A stretch of 64,000 nucleotides of DNA from Candidatus Dadabacteria bacterium. Its GTDB lineage: Bacteria; Desulfobacterota_D; UBA1144; Nemesobacterales; Nemesobacteraceae. A program made the translations under genes and the position numbers. The stretch is taken from contig VXNX01000013.1 of the NCBI GenBank assembly GCA_009840385.1, positions 20,723 through 84,722 of the forward strand, written 5' to 3'. The stretch's first letter is position 1. Each line of letters opens with the position of its first letter. Positions 56,506 to 63,969 of this stretch are shown in pieces. Under the pieces are notes generated by a model. It saw only the letters and a program-made list of their open reading frames with translations, ran no database searches and was not told the origin of the DNA.

Positions 56506-57645
56506 TCAATAAATGCCGGGAAGAATCCGGTATTTGACCCGTGCCTGATATTCCGCCCACTTTTCGGCACCGTATTTCTCGGCACAGTACGCATCGTCAA
56601 AACGTTGACGAAAGGTAAAAAACGTTACGACGAAGACAAAGTAGGTCCACGCCCAGGGATTAGTAAAGTAGCCGAATGCCAGGGCAATTGAAAGACCAAG
56701 GAAACCTTCGCCCAGGTAGTTGAAGTGGCGAGCGGCACCCCAGAAACCACTGCACAGGATCTTGCGGTCTCCGGCCTGGATGTACTCAGGCTCGAAGATC
56801 CCGAGAAATTTGCGGTCGGGCCATCGCTTGAATGTATATTTCTGCATGTTGGCGCCGCGAGAGATGCCCCACCCGAACAGGAACAGCGCAGTCGTTCCGA
56901 TTAGCCAGAAATATGTCCACGCCGACGAAAATCCGGGAGACGGATAAGCGGCCATGCCCCACAACGGGAGGATGAACAGCCACCCGTAGATCACGAGGCC
57001 TCCCCAGAACATTTTGAAGCCGATGCCCTCATGGATCAGATCGTAGGTATATAGCTGGACGCGCTCAAAGATAAAGTAATCCAGTATGTAGTATGTGTAG
57101 AATGCCGCATACAGGAAAACGCCCGGATTATAGTTCTCGCCAAAGATTTCGTAGTTGTACGCAGCCCCGGACAAGGCGTTGAGCGCCAGCATCGTCCCAC
57201 CGACGACATAGAAATACATCTTTATATCGAAGCGCTCGTTAAAGAACGATATCTCCTGCGCCCGCCCGTCCCAAAGCGCCAGAAGCGGGTTCTTTATCTT
57301 GCCTTGCGGCTGGCTGAAAACCGCTATGATCGCAAAGATTGTGGTGAAGACTGTTCCGCCCACCACGGCATAGATCGAGGACCGGTAGAACCACTCACGC
57401 GGCATCCCGGTGAGCTCGAAAGCCCACACGATCAGCGCAACTGCAAACACCACGATACCGTTTAGCCGATAATTACGGGGTTTACCGGTCTGCGGATTAA
57501 TAACGTAGCCGGGAACCCGCTTTCCGGGCAGGATAAGCTGCGCCAGAAAAAACACGGCGAAAATCACCAGCGGGGTGAAAAAACCCGCAATCGCTTCCGT
57601 ACGGGAAAGCTCGAAAAGGTGGGTAATACCAAGCCATTCAATCAT
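56506..57645 (-). CDS. ERG4/ERG24-family sterol reductase
   Basis: Polytopic membrane reductase, about 379 residues from ATG 57645, which has GGAGG nine bases upstream (TTG 57651 is possible). About eight to ten helices are visible. The family end is clear: ILCSGFWGAARHFNYLGEG corresponds to the SGWWGxxRHxNYxGD signature. FRQRFDDAYCAEKYGAEKW and VKYRILPGIY correspond to RDxxxCxxKYG and PYRIFPYIY. NYRLNG near the N-terminus is also typical. The family reduces sterol C=C bonds at C-14, C-7 or C-24(28) with NADPH; which one cannot be told. It is divergent from the P450 gene. Confidence 0.88.
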   Translation of the reverse strand: MIEWLGITHLFELSRTEAIAGFFTPLVIFAVFFLAQLILPGKRVPGYVINPQTGKPRNYRLNGIVVFAVALIVWAFELTGMPREWFYRSSIYAVVGGTVFTTIFAIIAVFSQPQGKIKNPLLALWDGRAQEISFFNERFDIKMYFYVVGGTMLALNALSGAAYNYEIFGENYNPGVFLYAAFYTYYILDYFIFERVQLYTYDLIHEGIGFKMFWGGLVIYGWLFILPLWGMAAYPSPGFSSAWTYFWLIGTTALFLFGWGISRGANMQKYTFKRWPDRKFLGIFEPEYIQAGDRKILCSGFWGAARHFNYLGEGFLGLSIALAFGYFTNPWAWTYFVFVVTFFTFRQRFDDAYCAEKYGAEKWAEYQARVKYRILPGIY

Positions 57646-57885
57646 AACCAAATCCTCCTTCCTTCAATAACGTGGTCACTTATGGATATGGACACAGAGA
57701 AGATCAATAACGCACAACACTGGAATTAAATAATATTCGTAGTATATAGATTATATATCATGTTATGTAGAAGGGTAGTGCTTGGAATTTTTCGCAAATT
57801 CAAGTCTTCGGCATTTCTTCAGTCTAGATTCAAAAACCCGTGAGTCTTTGAATCTAACTCTGATCTTGTTCAATATACGCCAGAT
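57646..57885. other. Divergent intergenic region, reductase side
   Basis: This stretch holds no gene. It carries an AT-rich segment (57725-57775) with several TATAAT-like words that could serve the reductase promoter on the minus strand. It also contains the AGATTCAAA/TTTGAATCT repeat listed separately. CCAGATTTGACTATAT (57880-57895) at its right end is a 14/16 match to the core of the shared upstream element. Confidence 0.4.
57826..57855. promoter_or_regulatory. Inverted repeat in the reductase/P450 divergent region
   Basis: AGATTCAAA (57826-57834) and TTTGAATCT (57847-57855) are perfect 9-base arms separated by 12 bases. The position, 30 bases upstream of the P450 -35 box and within reach of the reductase promoter, suits a regulator site or a hairpin. 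Confidence 0.4.
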
Positions 57886-57914
57886 TTGACTATATACCGG
57901 TTGGTATATACAAT
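57886..57914 (+). promoter_or_regulatory. P450 promoter with a palindromic operator in its spacer
   Basis: TTGACT (57886-57891), a 17-base spacer and TACAAT (57909-57914) make a strong sigma-70-type promoter, 88 bases before the P450 ATG. The spacer is almost filled by the perfect palindrome TATATACCGGTTGGTATATA (57891-57910; 8-base arms, 4-base centre). Palindromes of this kind (TATACC...GGTATA) are typical TetR-family operators, and the position implies repression by blocking polymerase. No tetR gene is in the window. Confidence 0.65.
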
Positions 57915-58001
57915 TTTTATGTTGAGAACCATGGTTGTCGGCCTTACAATTCCTGCAATCATTACCGCGCTACAGATTCAAATTGAAGGAGGCGCCGGCT
58001 G

Positions 58002-60020
58002 ATGAATGACCCTATTGAGAGCCAGCCGCTGAGCTTGCTCGACGAGTTCATATTGATGCTTCTCGACGAGGAGAGCGGCTACTTTTACCAAATAGCCGCC
58101 CACAAAATGAACTGCGCTATTATCGGCGCGGCACTTGCGGAACTCTCTCTGCTTTCTCGTATCGACACAGACGTCGATTCTCTTCTCCTTCTGGATCAAA
58201 CAGAAACGGGTAACCCCGGCTTGGACCTAATTCTTAAGGAAATCGTCAATGAGCCAGTTCAGCACAACGCCCAATACTGGATTGAAAAGCTCTTCAGCCA
58301 TGCGGAAACAATCACTGATTTTACATTAGAGAACTTGGTTAATCTGGGAATTCTGGAACATCACCAGGGTGATTTCTGGACAGTGGCAGCTGGCAAACTA
58401 TACGCGGATGCAAACGGCGACGATGAAGATGCAAGTCTAAGTCAGTTCATCAAAACCAGAATCGGCAAAGACATCTTTTCAGACGACATTCCACATCCGC
58501 GAGATATTATCATCATTTGCCTGATCGAGACATGCGGTATCTTTCCCCTCATGTTTAAGCTTGACAAAAAGGCGGAAGAACGGATCGAGCTTATCTGCAG
58601 GATGGACCTCATCGGCCGTTCAATGGCGGACGCGGTCGCACAGAACATCAATAATCCGCTGCTTACAACTTCCCATCATGGCAAAAAAATCCCGCGCGCC
58701 TCACTTCATCGGGTACTGCTCAACCCACATACTCGTAGTGGAAACCTTCCAGCACTTTTTGCAGATTTGACAAAGCAGCACGGCCCAGTCTTTGAGCTCA
58801 CACTTCCTTTCTCAAAGCCAAATATTTTTATTTCCGGACCGGAAGTAAACCACTGGGTACGTCGACACGGACGGAAGTACCTGACATCCAAGAACCTTTT
58901 TGGCGAATTTGAGAAAGTGTATGGGGCGGTAGGCATATTACCTGCCCTGGATGGCGCAGACCATTTCCGGTATCGGAAAACCATGACTCCAGCCTACTCC
59001 CGCGGGAGACTGGAAGATCAGCTGGATGTGGTCTTCAGTAGGGCTCGCGAATTCATGGCAAATTGGAAAGTGGGCGAAAGCTATCCTGCAAGGGACCTGT
59101 GCCGAAAAATGATTAACGCTCAGACATCACCTTTAATGATGAACATTGATACGCAGGATATCATGGATGATATAATTGCCTACAAGGAGCGGGCGCTCAG
59201 CACCCATCTCTTAAACATTCTGCCAAAATTCATGTTGGAAACACCGGGAATGAAACGCAGGGCCAAGGCAATAGGCACTTTGATGGAGCGGGTGCAAAGT
59301 GTCCATACAGCAGCACAACGGGCCGGTTGTCCGCGAAACTTTGTGGATGATCTGCTAAGCCTCAATGCGAACTACCCGCTATTGATGCCCGAGTCGAATC
59401 TGAGTTTCGCTCTATCGGCAGTGGTGCTTGCCAGCATGTACTTGGGTGACGGCTTTAACTTCGCCCTTTATGCCATGGCGTCACATCCTGAGCTTTACGA
59501 AAGAATTCGAAGTGAGGCCGACGCACTGTTTTCAAATGGTGATCCAACTGGCAAAGACTTCTCTCCTGCCAATCTGGAAGTCACCGATCGCTTCATCAAT
59601 GAATGCCTTCGGGTGTACCCGATTGTTCCAATGTCCATGCGTGGCGTCGTGAATACGTTCACGATCGAGGGCTACGAAATACCGCAGGGGGCCAGAGTAA
59701 ACATTGCACAAACCGCCCCGCACTATATGGAAGATTGCTTCCCGGATCCCTTTTCATTTGATATCGACCGCTACCTGCCGCCCCGCAATGAGCATAGAAA
59801 CCCCGGATACGCCCCATACGGACTGGGCCCGCACACGTGCCTCGGCGCCCGATGGATGACTCTGCATATGGCTGTCAACCTGCTGATCATAGCGCATTAC
59901 TTTACCCTTCGCGTACACCCCGAAAACTATAAACTTGGGATCACCGCGTTTCCATCAATGAAGCCGGACAAAAAGCTTAAATTTCATATCGCCGAGCAGA
60001 AGCACGAACTACCCATCTGA
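58002..60020 (+). CDS. GOLPH3/GPP34 domain fused to a cytochrome P450
   Basis: One open frame of 672 residues with AAGGAGG before the ATG. Residues about 10-215 match the GPP34 family (GOLPH3/Vps74): SLLDEFILMLLDEESGYF, IIGAALAELSLLSRI, LVNLGILEHHQGDFW and DIIIICLIETCGI. In eukaryotes this fold binds PI4P membranes and enzyme tails. Residues about 235-665 are a P450: ExxR ECLR (534-537), FDIDRYLPPR, and the heme loop YGLGPHTCLG with Cys613. In the I-helix, the usual AGx[D/E]T[T/S] aligns with LASMYL (476-481), so the acid and threonine are Met479 and Tyr480. No transmembrane anchor is seen; the GPP34 part may recruit it to membrane. The sterol substrate is inferred from neighbours. Confidence 0.88.
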   Translation: MNDPIESQPLSLLDEFILMLLDEESGYFYQIAAHKMNCAIIGAALAELSLLSRIDTDVDSLLLLDQTETGNPGLDLILKEIVNEPVQHNAQYWIEKLFSHAETITDFTLENLVNLGILEHHQGDFWTVAAGKLYADANGDDEDASLSQFIKTRIGKDIFSDDIPHPRDIIIICLIETCGIFPLMFKLDKKAEERIELICRMDLIGRSMADAVAQNINNPLLTTSHHGKKIPRASLHRVLLNPHTRSGNLPALFADLTKQHGPVFELTLPFSKPNIFISGPEVNHWVRRHGRKYLTSKNLFGEFEKVYGAVGILPALDGADHFRYRKTMTPAYSRGRLEDQLDVVFSRAREFMANWKVGESYPARDLCRKMINAQTSPLMMNIDTQDIMDDIIAYKERALSTHLLNILPKFMLETPGMKRRAKAIGTLMERVQSVHTAAQRAGCPRNFVDDLLSLNANYPLLMPESNLSFALSAVVLASMYLGDGFNFALYAMASHPELYERIRSEADALFSNGDPTGKDFSPANLEVTDRFINECLRVYPIVPMSMRGVVNTFTIEGYEIPQGARVNIAQTAPHYMEDCFPDPFSFDIDRYLPPRNEHRNPGYAPYGLGPHTCLGARWMTLHMAVNLLIIAHYFTLRVHPENYKLGITAFPSMKPDKKLKFHIAEQKHELPI

Positions 60021-60106
60021 TGTGCCATAATCCCTGAATACGTTGACGCAGCAGGGGTCGAATTTCAGCTTTCTAGGGCTTCCTCCTAATGTCTGTTCAC
60101 CCTTGT

Positions 60107-60135
60107 TTTACACCCGGCTGACCGGGTGCTATAAT
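60107..60135 (+). promoter_or_regulatory. Promoter of the FAD oxidase gene with a palindromic operator in its spacer
   Basis: TTTACA (60107-60112), a 17-base spacer and a perfect TATAAT (60130-60135) form a strong promoter. The spacer contains the palindrome CACCCGGCTGACCGGGTG (60111-60128; 7-base arms, 4-base centre). The layout is the same as at the P450 promoter, but the sequence is different. A terminator is unlikely because no U-tract follows. Confidence 0.6.
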
Positions 60136-60195
60136 GGGCAAGCACATTAAGAGGCCATGGTATCGGCTATGAATGAAACGGAGGACACTGGAAAA

Positions 60196-61551
60196 ATGAG
60201 AAAGGTTGCTATCATCGGTGGTGGAGTATCCGGGCTGGGGGTGGCTTGGGCTCTGCACCGACACCCCGATCTGTTCGAATTTCGAATCTTTGAAGCCCAG
60301 CCTCAGCTTGGCGGCAATGCCGTAACAGCTGACATGCCTCAAGAAGATGGGACCTCGATTCCGTTCGATATTTCCGTCACCGCGTGCATTCCATCGGTAT
60401 ACCACAATATACTGCTGTTCATGGAGCAACACGGTATTGATCTGTTAGACACCAAATTCAACTACAGCGTTAAGTACCGTGGCGAAATCTATGCACACGA
60501 TTTCGACTCAGACATCAGGAGCCAGCTGCAACCGGAAATTGCCAAGTTCCAGAAACTCCTGGGACGTCTCAAATGGTTCGGCCAACTTAACCACTCCAGA
60601 TCCCGATTGCTCAATGCTCTCAATCCGTTCAACTACATCAGCATGGGTGCGGTTCTCAACTGGGGCAGGTTCTCCGGAGACTTCAGGTACAAGGTTCTGA
60701 AACCGATGTTCGTCAATTTTCTGATGGCAACAAACGTGTTCGACATGCCCGCGTCCCTGTTTGCCCGGTATCTTGAGTTCTTTGATATAGAAACCGCAAC
60801 ACCAATGCAAACATGGGAGATGGGTACGCGGCGTATATACAAGGAAATGTCAGCCGGATTTCGGGACAAGATATACCTAAACAGGCCCGTGAAGAAAGTG
60901 TATCGGCGCGCATCCGGTGTGGTCATTGAAGATGAAAAGGGAACCACGGAGACATTTGACGATGTGGTCTTTGCGTGCAACGCGAACCAGACATTGATGA
61001 TTCTGGACAATCCGACCTTACTGGAAAGCTTTCTTCTTTCTTCGATTCGTTACGAGAGCGAATTGCACAACCATACGATTGTCCATTCAGATGCCTCGGT
61101 TCTCCCGGACAACGCTGTCAAGCCCCTCGAAACCCGAAGCAACCACATTGAACAGTATGGTGTGAGACCCGACAACTATGAAATCACCTACATCATGCAC
61201 AACCAACAGCCCTGGGCAAAGAAATCGGACAAGCCATGCCTGGTGACCTACAACCCGATCAGTCGTATCAACGAAGAAAAAATCGTAAAAAAATGGTGGT
61301 TTCAGCATATCGTGCACGATGTGTTTCACATAGCTTTTCTGGTTAATCTGTTTGGTTTCGTTCAAGGCAGGAAAAGAACTTGGCACTGCGGTGCCCATAC
61401 TCTGATCAACAGTCAAGAGACATGTTTTGTTTCCGGCCTCGTCACGGCAAGACAACTTGGAGCAGACTATCCGTTTCAGGATTCCGAAGCGAGGAAGTGG
61501 TTTAACTTCTACGGACGTATGATGTACGGCTGGCGCTTCAGAAAGGCGTAA
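60196..61551 (+). CDS. FAD-dependent amine oxidase-like protein (COG2907 type)
   Basis: Flavoprotein of about 451 residues. The Rossmann FAD motif is VAIIGGGVSGLGVAWAL, then FEAQPQLGGNAVTADM. The body includes MGTRRIYKEM, a VVFACNANQTL second FAD segment and FVSGLVTARQLGADYPF at the end, as in COG2907 predicted oxidoreductases related to phytoene desaturase and amine oxidase. ATG 60196 has GGAGG about ten bases ahead; ATG 60157 is also possible but has only two bases after AAGAGG. The substrate is unknown. Its position after the P450 and its own operator-type promoter suggest a step on the same lipid. Confidence 0.85.
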   Translation: MRKVAIIGGGVSGLGVAWALHRHPDLFEFRIFEAQPQLGGNAVTADMPQEDGTSIPFDISVTACIPSVYHNILLFMEQHGIDLLDTKFNYSVKYRGEIYAHDFDSDIRSQLQPEIAKFQKLLGRLKWFGQLNHSRSRLLNALNPFNYISMGAVLNWGRFSGDFRYKVLKPMFVNFLMATNVFDMPASLFARYLEFFDIETATPMQTWEMGTRRIYKEMSAGFRDKIYLNRPVKKVYRRASGVVIEDEKGTTETFDDVVFACNANQTLMILDNPTLLESFLLSSIRYESELHNHTIVHSDASVLPDNAVKPLETRSNHIEQYGVRPDNYEITYIMHNQQPWAKKSDKPCLVTYNPISRINEEKIVKKWWFQHIVHDVFHIAFLVNLFGFVQGRKRTWHCGAHTLINSQETCFVSGLVTARQLGADYPFQDSEARKWFNFYGRMMYGWRFRKA

Positions 61552-61562
61552 GACAGCCCCGG

Positions 61563-61583
61563 CATCTCCGGTTCCGGGAGATG
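61563..61583. terminator. Stem-loop between convergent genes (possible terminator)
   Basis: CATCTCC (61563-61569) and GGAGATG (61577-61583) form a 7-base stem with a 7-base loop, between the FAD oxidase and TPR genes that converge here. No clear U-tract follows. Confidence 0.4.
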
Positions 61584-61593
61584 TTGCAAGCCG

Positions 61594-62388
61594 TCAGTAG
61601 TCGTCATCGTCATCGTCATCGGATTCATTGAGGCTATTTAGGGCCTCGATCGCTTCGGTGTGCAGTATCCGTTCGTAAGCGTCCTTGGCCGGCAACTTGA
61701 TGGCACGCATCAGCAGATCCCGTGCCTTCCCCCGGTATTGGTAATCATCCAGCGCCAGCAATCCGAGTGCGTATTGCAGAGACACGGCTTTTGCATTGGG
61801 AGCCAGGGCAAGAGCCTTTTCAAAAGAGGCAATTGCATCCTTTTTCCGCGCACCGTAGACGGTGCGGGCCATGAACGAACCCATCGCGCCGACCAATTCC
61901 GAATGCCACCTCCCCAGGCTGAGATGTGCTGCTACCAATTTGGGATTAATTCGAAGCGCGTTTTCCGTGGATTCGCGTATTTTTTCCGCCTCTCCCGCCG
62001 CTTCGAACACCCCGACAGTCTCCGCGCGCCGTCCGATAGTACGCGCCAGCTGCAGATGGGCATCCGCATTGCCGGGATTGGAGGTAACCGCCTTTCTCGC
62101 CAGCGTTACGGCCTGCTCAAGCAACTCTTTCTTCTCGCCTTTTTTGGCAATGTAGTTGGCGTGAACCGACAGCGACTTTGCGGAAAGCGCGAACCCCTGC
62201 GAAGTCCCGAGCCTTTCACCGATCCGGGCCGCCTCGGCGAATCGCCCCTGTGCATAGGCCGCCTTTGCCTCGTCAATGCTTTGTGCGTGTGCAACACCGA
62301 TCAGAGACAGGACGCATACAAAAGCCAGACAGCAGGAAAAAAACAGGCAGACCGCATTAACTGGATAGTATTTACTCCGACTGTTCAT
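61594..62388 (-). CDS. Exported TPR-like repeat protein with a poly-Asp tail
   Basis: About 264 residues from ATG 62388. A Sec signal (CLFFSCCLAFVCVLSLIGV, cleavage after AHA) is followed by helical repeats of TPR type (AKAAYAQGRFAEAARIGERL, AVTLARKAVTSNPGNADAHL, ALRINPKLVAAHLSLGRW, AIASFEKALALAPNAK). It ends in SDDDDDDDY. The longer frame from 62496 adds a non-signal-like stretch containing the conserved upstream element, so it is rejected. A periplasmic location is expected. TPR proteins of this kind often accompany lipid or envelope transport. It shares an upstream element with the beta-barrel gene, suggesting co-regulation. Confidence 0.8.
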   Translation of the reverse strand: MNSRSKYYPVNAVCLFFSCCLAFVCVLSLIGVAHAQSIDEAKAAYAQGRFAEAARIGERLGTSQGFALSAKSLSVHANYIAKKGEKKELLEQAVTLARKAVTSNPGNADAHLQLARTIGRRAETVGVFEAAGEAEKIRESTENALRINPKLVAAHLSLGRWHSELVGAMGSFMARTVYGARKKDAIASFEKALALAPNAKAVSLQYALGLLALDDYQYRGKARDLLMRAIKLPAKDAYERILHTEAIEALNSLNESDDDDDDDY

Positions 62389-62473
62389 TAACGGTTCCAA
62401 AGTAATTGGTGTCTGCCAGAAAACCGAACGTTTACGCAACAGTTCGGACACGCTATGTAGCGTACCAACCACA

Positions 62474-62518
62474 AGAGTTATATTCAAATCTGGCATGCGG
62501 AAGTTCTGAAAAGAAGCG
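62474..62518 (-). promoter_or_regulatory. Conserved upstream element, copy B (TPR protein gene)
   Basis: On the complement, CCAGATTTGAATATAA (core 62478-62493) with TTTTCAGAAC upstream (62503-62512) repeats copy A at 55240-55285. The core ends 89 bases before the TPR start codon, a distance close to the 76 of copy A. This argues for a promoter or operator shared by both transcription units. Confidence 0.5.
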
Positions 62519-62811
62519 ACGTATGCGGTTCATTTAAATTCACCGAACAAACAACAGCAGGATACGCCACTATGGGCTGAGAATATAAGGATTCTGAACT
62601 GGAACAGCTTGATTACGAAAATGCCTTTGCTTAAGTTCTTGCCTAATGCTTTTGCCATAAAATAACTGTGTTTTCGGTGGGTCTGCTAGTGTCGGACACA
62701 GATATTTTGCCGAGCCGAGTATATGATTCCCTATACATAACTTCGCGTAATCAGGTATATAATTACCGATTTAGCAATTAAATAGGCCCTAAATGGCAAG
62801 GTAGGTTCTAA
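62519..62811. other. Intergenic region before the response regulator
   Basis: No supported gene. It contains the 11-base palindrome GTGTCGGACAC (62689-62699) and a TATAAT at 62757-62762. A short in-frame run (EYKDSELEQLDYENAFA, about 62580-62633, bounded by stops) may be a degraded gene fragment. Confidence 0.3.
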
Positions 62812-63969
62812 ATGGACGACAGCAGAATCCGAATTTTGGTTGTCGATGATGAGATAGATTTAGAACAGCTTATGTTGCAGAGAATGCGGCGTGAAGTTCG
62901 TCGCGGTCGTTACGAATTCGAATTTGCACACAACGGTGTGGAAGCACTCGAACTTCTACGCAAAGACGACGGATTCGACATTGTACTGTCTGACATCAAT
63001 ATGCCCGTTATGGACGGGTTGACATTATTGGCACAGATACCCGACGTAGACCCTGATATTCGTGCCGTAATGGTCTCGGCATACGGCGACATGGAAAACA
63101 TACGGACTGCCATGAACCGTGGGGCATTCGACTTCGTGACCAAGCCGATAGACTTCACGGACCTGAAGACTACAATTGAACGCACGATTGAAAACCTTGC
63201 TATGTGGCGTAAAGCACTGAGTGCGCGCGACAAACTCGTAGCTCTCCAGAACGAGCTTGATGTGGCACGGACAATGCAGCAGGACATTCTTCCAAAATCC
63301 TTCCCGACTTCTGAAGCATTTGATCTGTACGCGAGCATGGTTCCGGCTCTTTCCGTAGGCGGCGACTTTTTCGATGTTTATCAATTTAGTGACGGCCGGA
63401 TCGGCGTTGCAATAGCTGATGTGTCGGGCAAAGGAGTGCCCGCGGCAATGTTCATGATGGCCAGTCGTACACTGTTGAAGGCTTGTGCGGCAATTTCCAC
63501 CTCTCCGGCCGCCGTGCTGGAACAGGTAAATACGATGTTGGCGGATGAAAACGATGCCATGACATTCGTAACCCTGTTATATGGCATTTACGATCCTGGA
63601 ACGAAAGAATTCGTTTACGCAAACGGCGGACATAATCCGCCGGTCATCGTCAAACCGAATCTGACAACTGAACTATTGGAGTCAACGGGCGGAATTGCTC
63701 TGGGTGTGATGCAGGATTTCAAATATCAGGAAAATACAATCACCCTTGAACCAGGTTCCATGATTGTATTTTACACTGACGGAGTAGTGGAAGCTGAAAA
63801 AGAAGATAAGGAATTATTTGAAATGGACAGGTTTTGCGAAATTTTCCAAAGCGGCACTTTCAAGGACGCCGAGGAAGTTACAAATGAGGTATTCGAGACG
63901 GTCAAAGAGTTCGCTGGTGAAAATCCGCAATCTGACGATATAACCTGTCTAGTTCTGCGAACCACATAA
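62812..63969 (+). CDS. Response regulator with SpoIIE/PP2C phosphatase output
   Basis: A 385-residue fusion. The N-terminal receiver (about 1-130) has the acidic pair VVDDEID, the phospho-acceptor Asp in IVLSDINMPVMDG and the TKP lysine. A coiled linker (ARDKLVALQNELDVARTMQQ) leads to an RsbU/SpoIIE-type PP2C domain with SVGGDFFDVY, IADVSGKGVPAAMFM, YANGGHNPP, VFYTDGVVEA and SDDITCLVLR. Such proteins dephosphorylate an anti-sigma-factor antagonist in partner-switching stress control. AAGGTAGG precedes the ATG. The stop overlaps a following ATG (TAATG). Confidence 0.92.
   Translation: MDDSRIRILVVDDEIDLEQLMLQRMRREVRRGRYEFEFAHNGVEALELLRKDDGFDIVLSDINMPVMDGLTLLAQIPDVDPDIRAVMVSAYGDMENIRTAMNRGAFDFVTKPIDFTDLKTTIERTIENLAMWRKALSARDKLVALQNELDVARTMQQDILPKSFPTSEAFDLYASMVPALSVGGDFFDVYQFSDGRIGVAIADVSGKGVPAAMFMMASRTLLKACAAISTSPAAVLEQVNTMLADENDAMTFVTLLYGIYDPGTKEFVYANGGHNPPVIVKPNLTTELLESTGGIALGVMQDFKYQENTITLEPGSMIVFYTDGVVEAEKEDKELFEMDRFCEIFQSGTFKDAEEVTNEVFETVKEFAGENPQSDDITCLVLRTT

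Noticed and set aside
60111..60128. CACCCGG/CCGGGTG stem as a terminator of the P450 gene
   Set aside because: It is followed by GC-TATAATGGG with no U-tract and fits inside a good promoter spacer.
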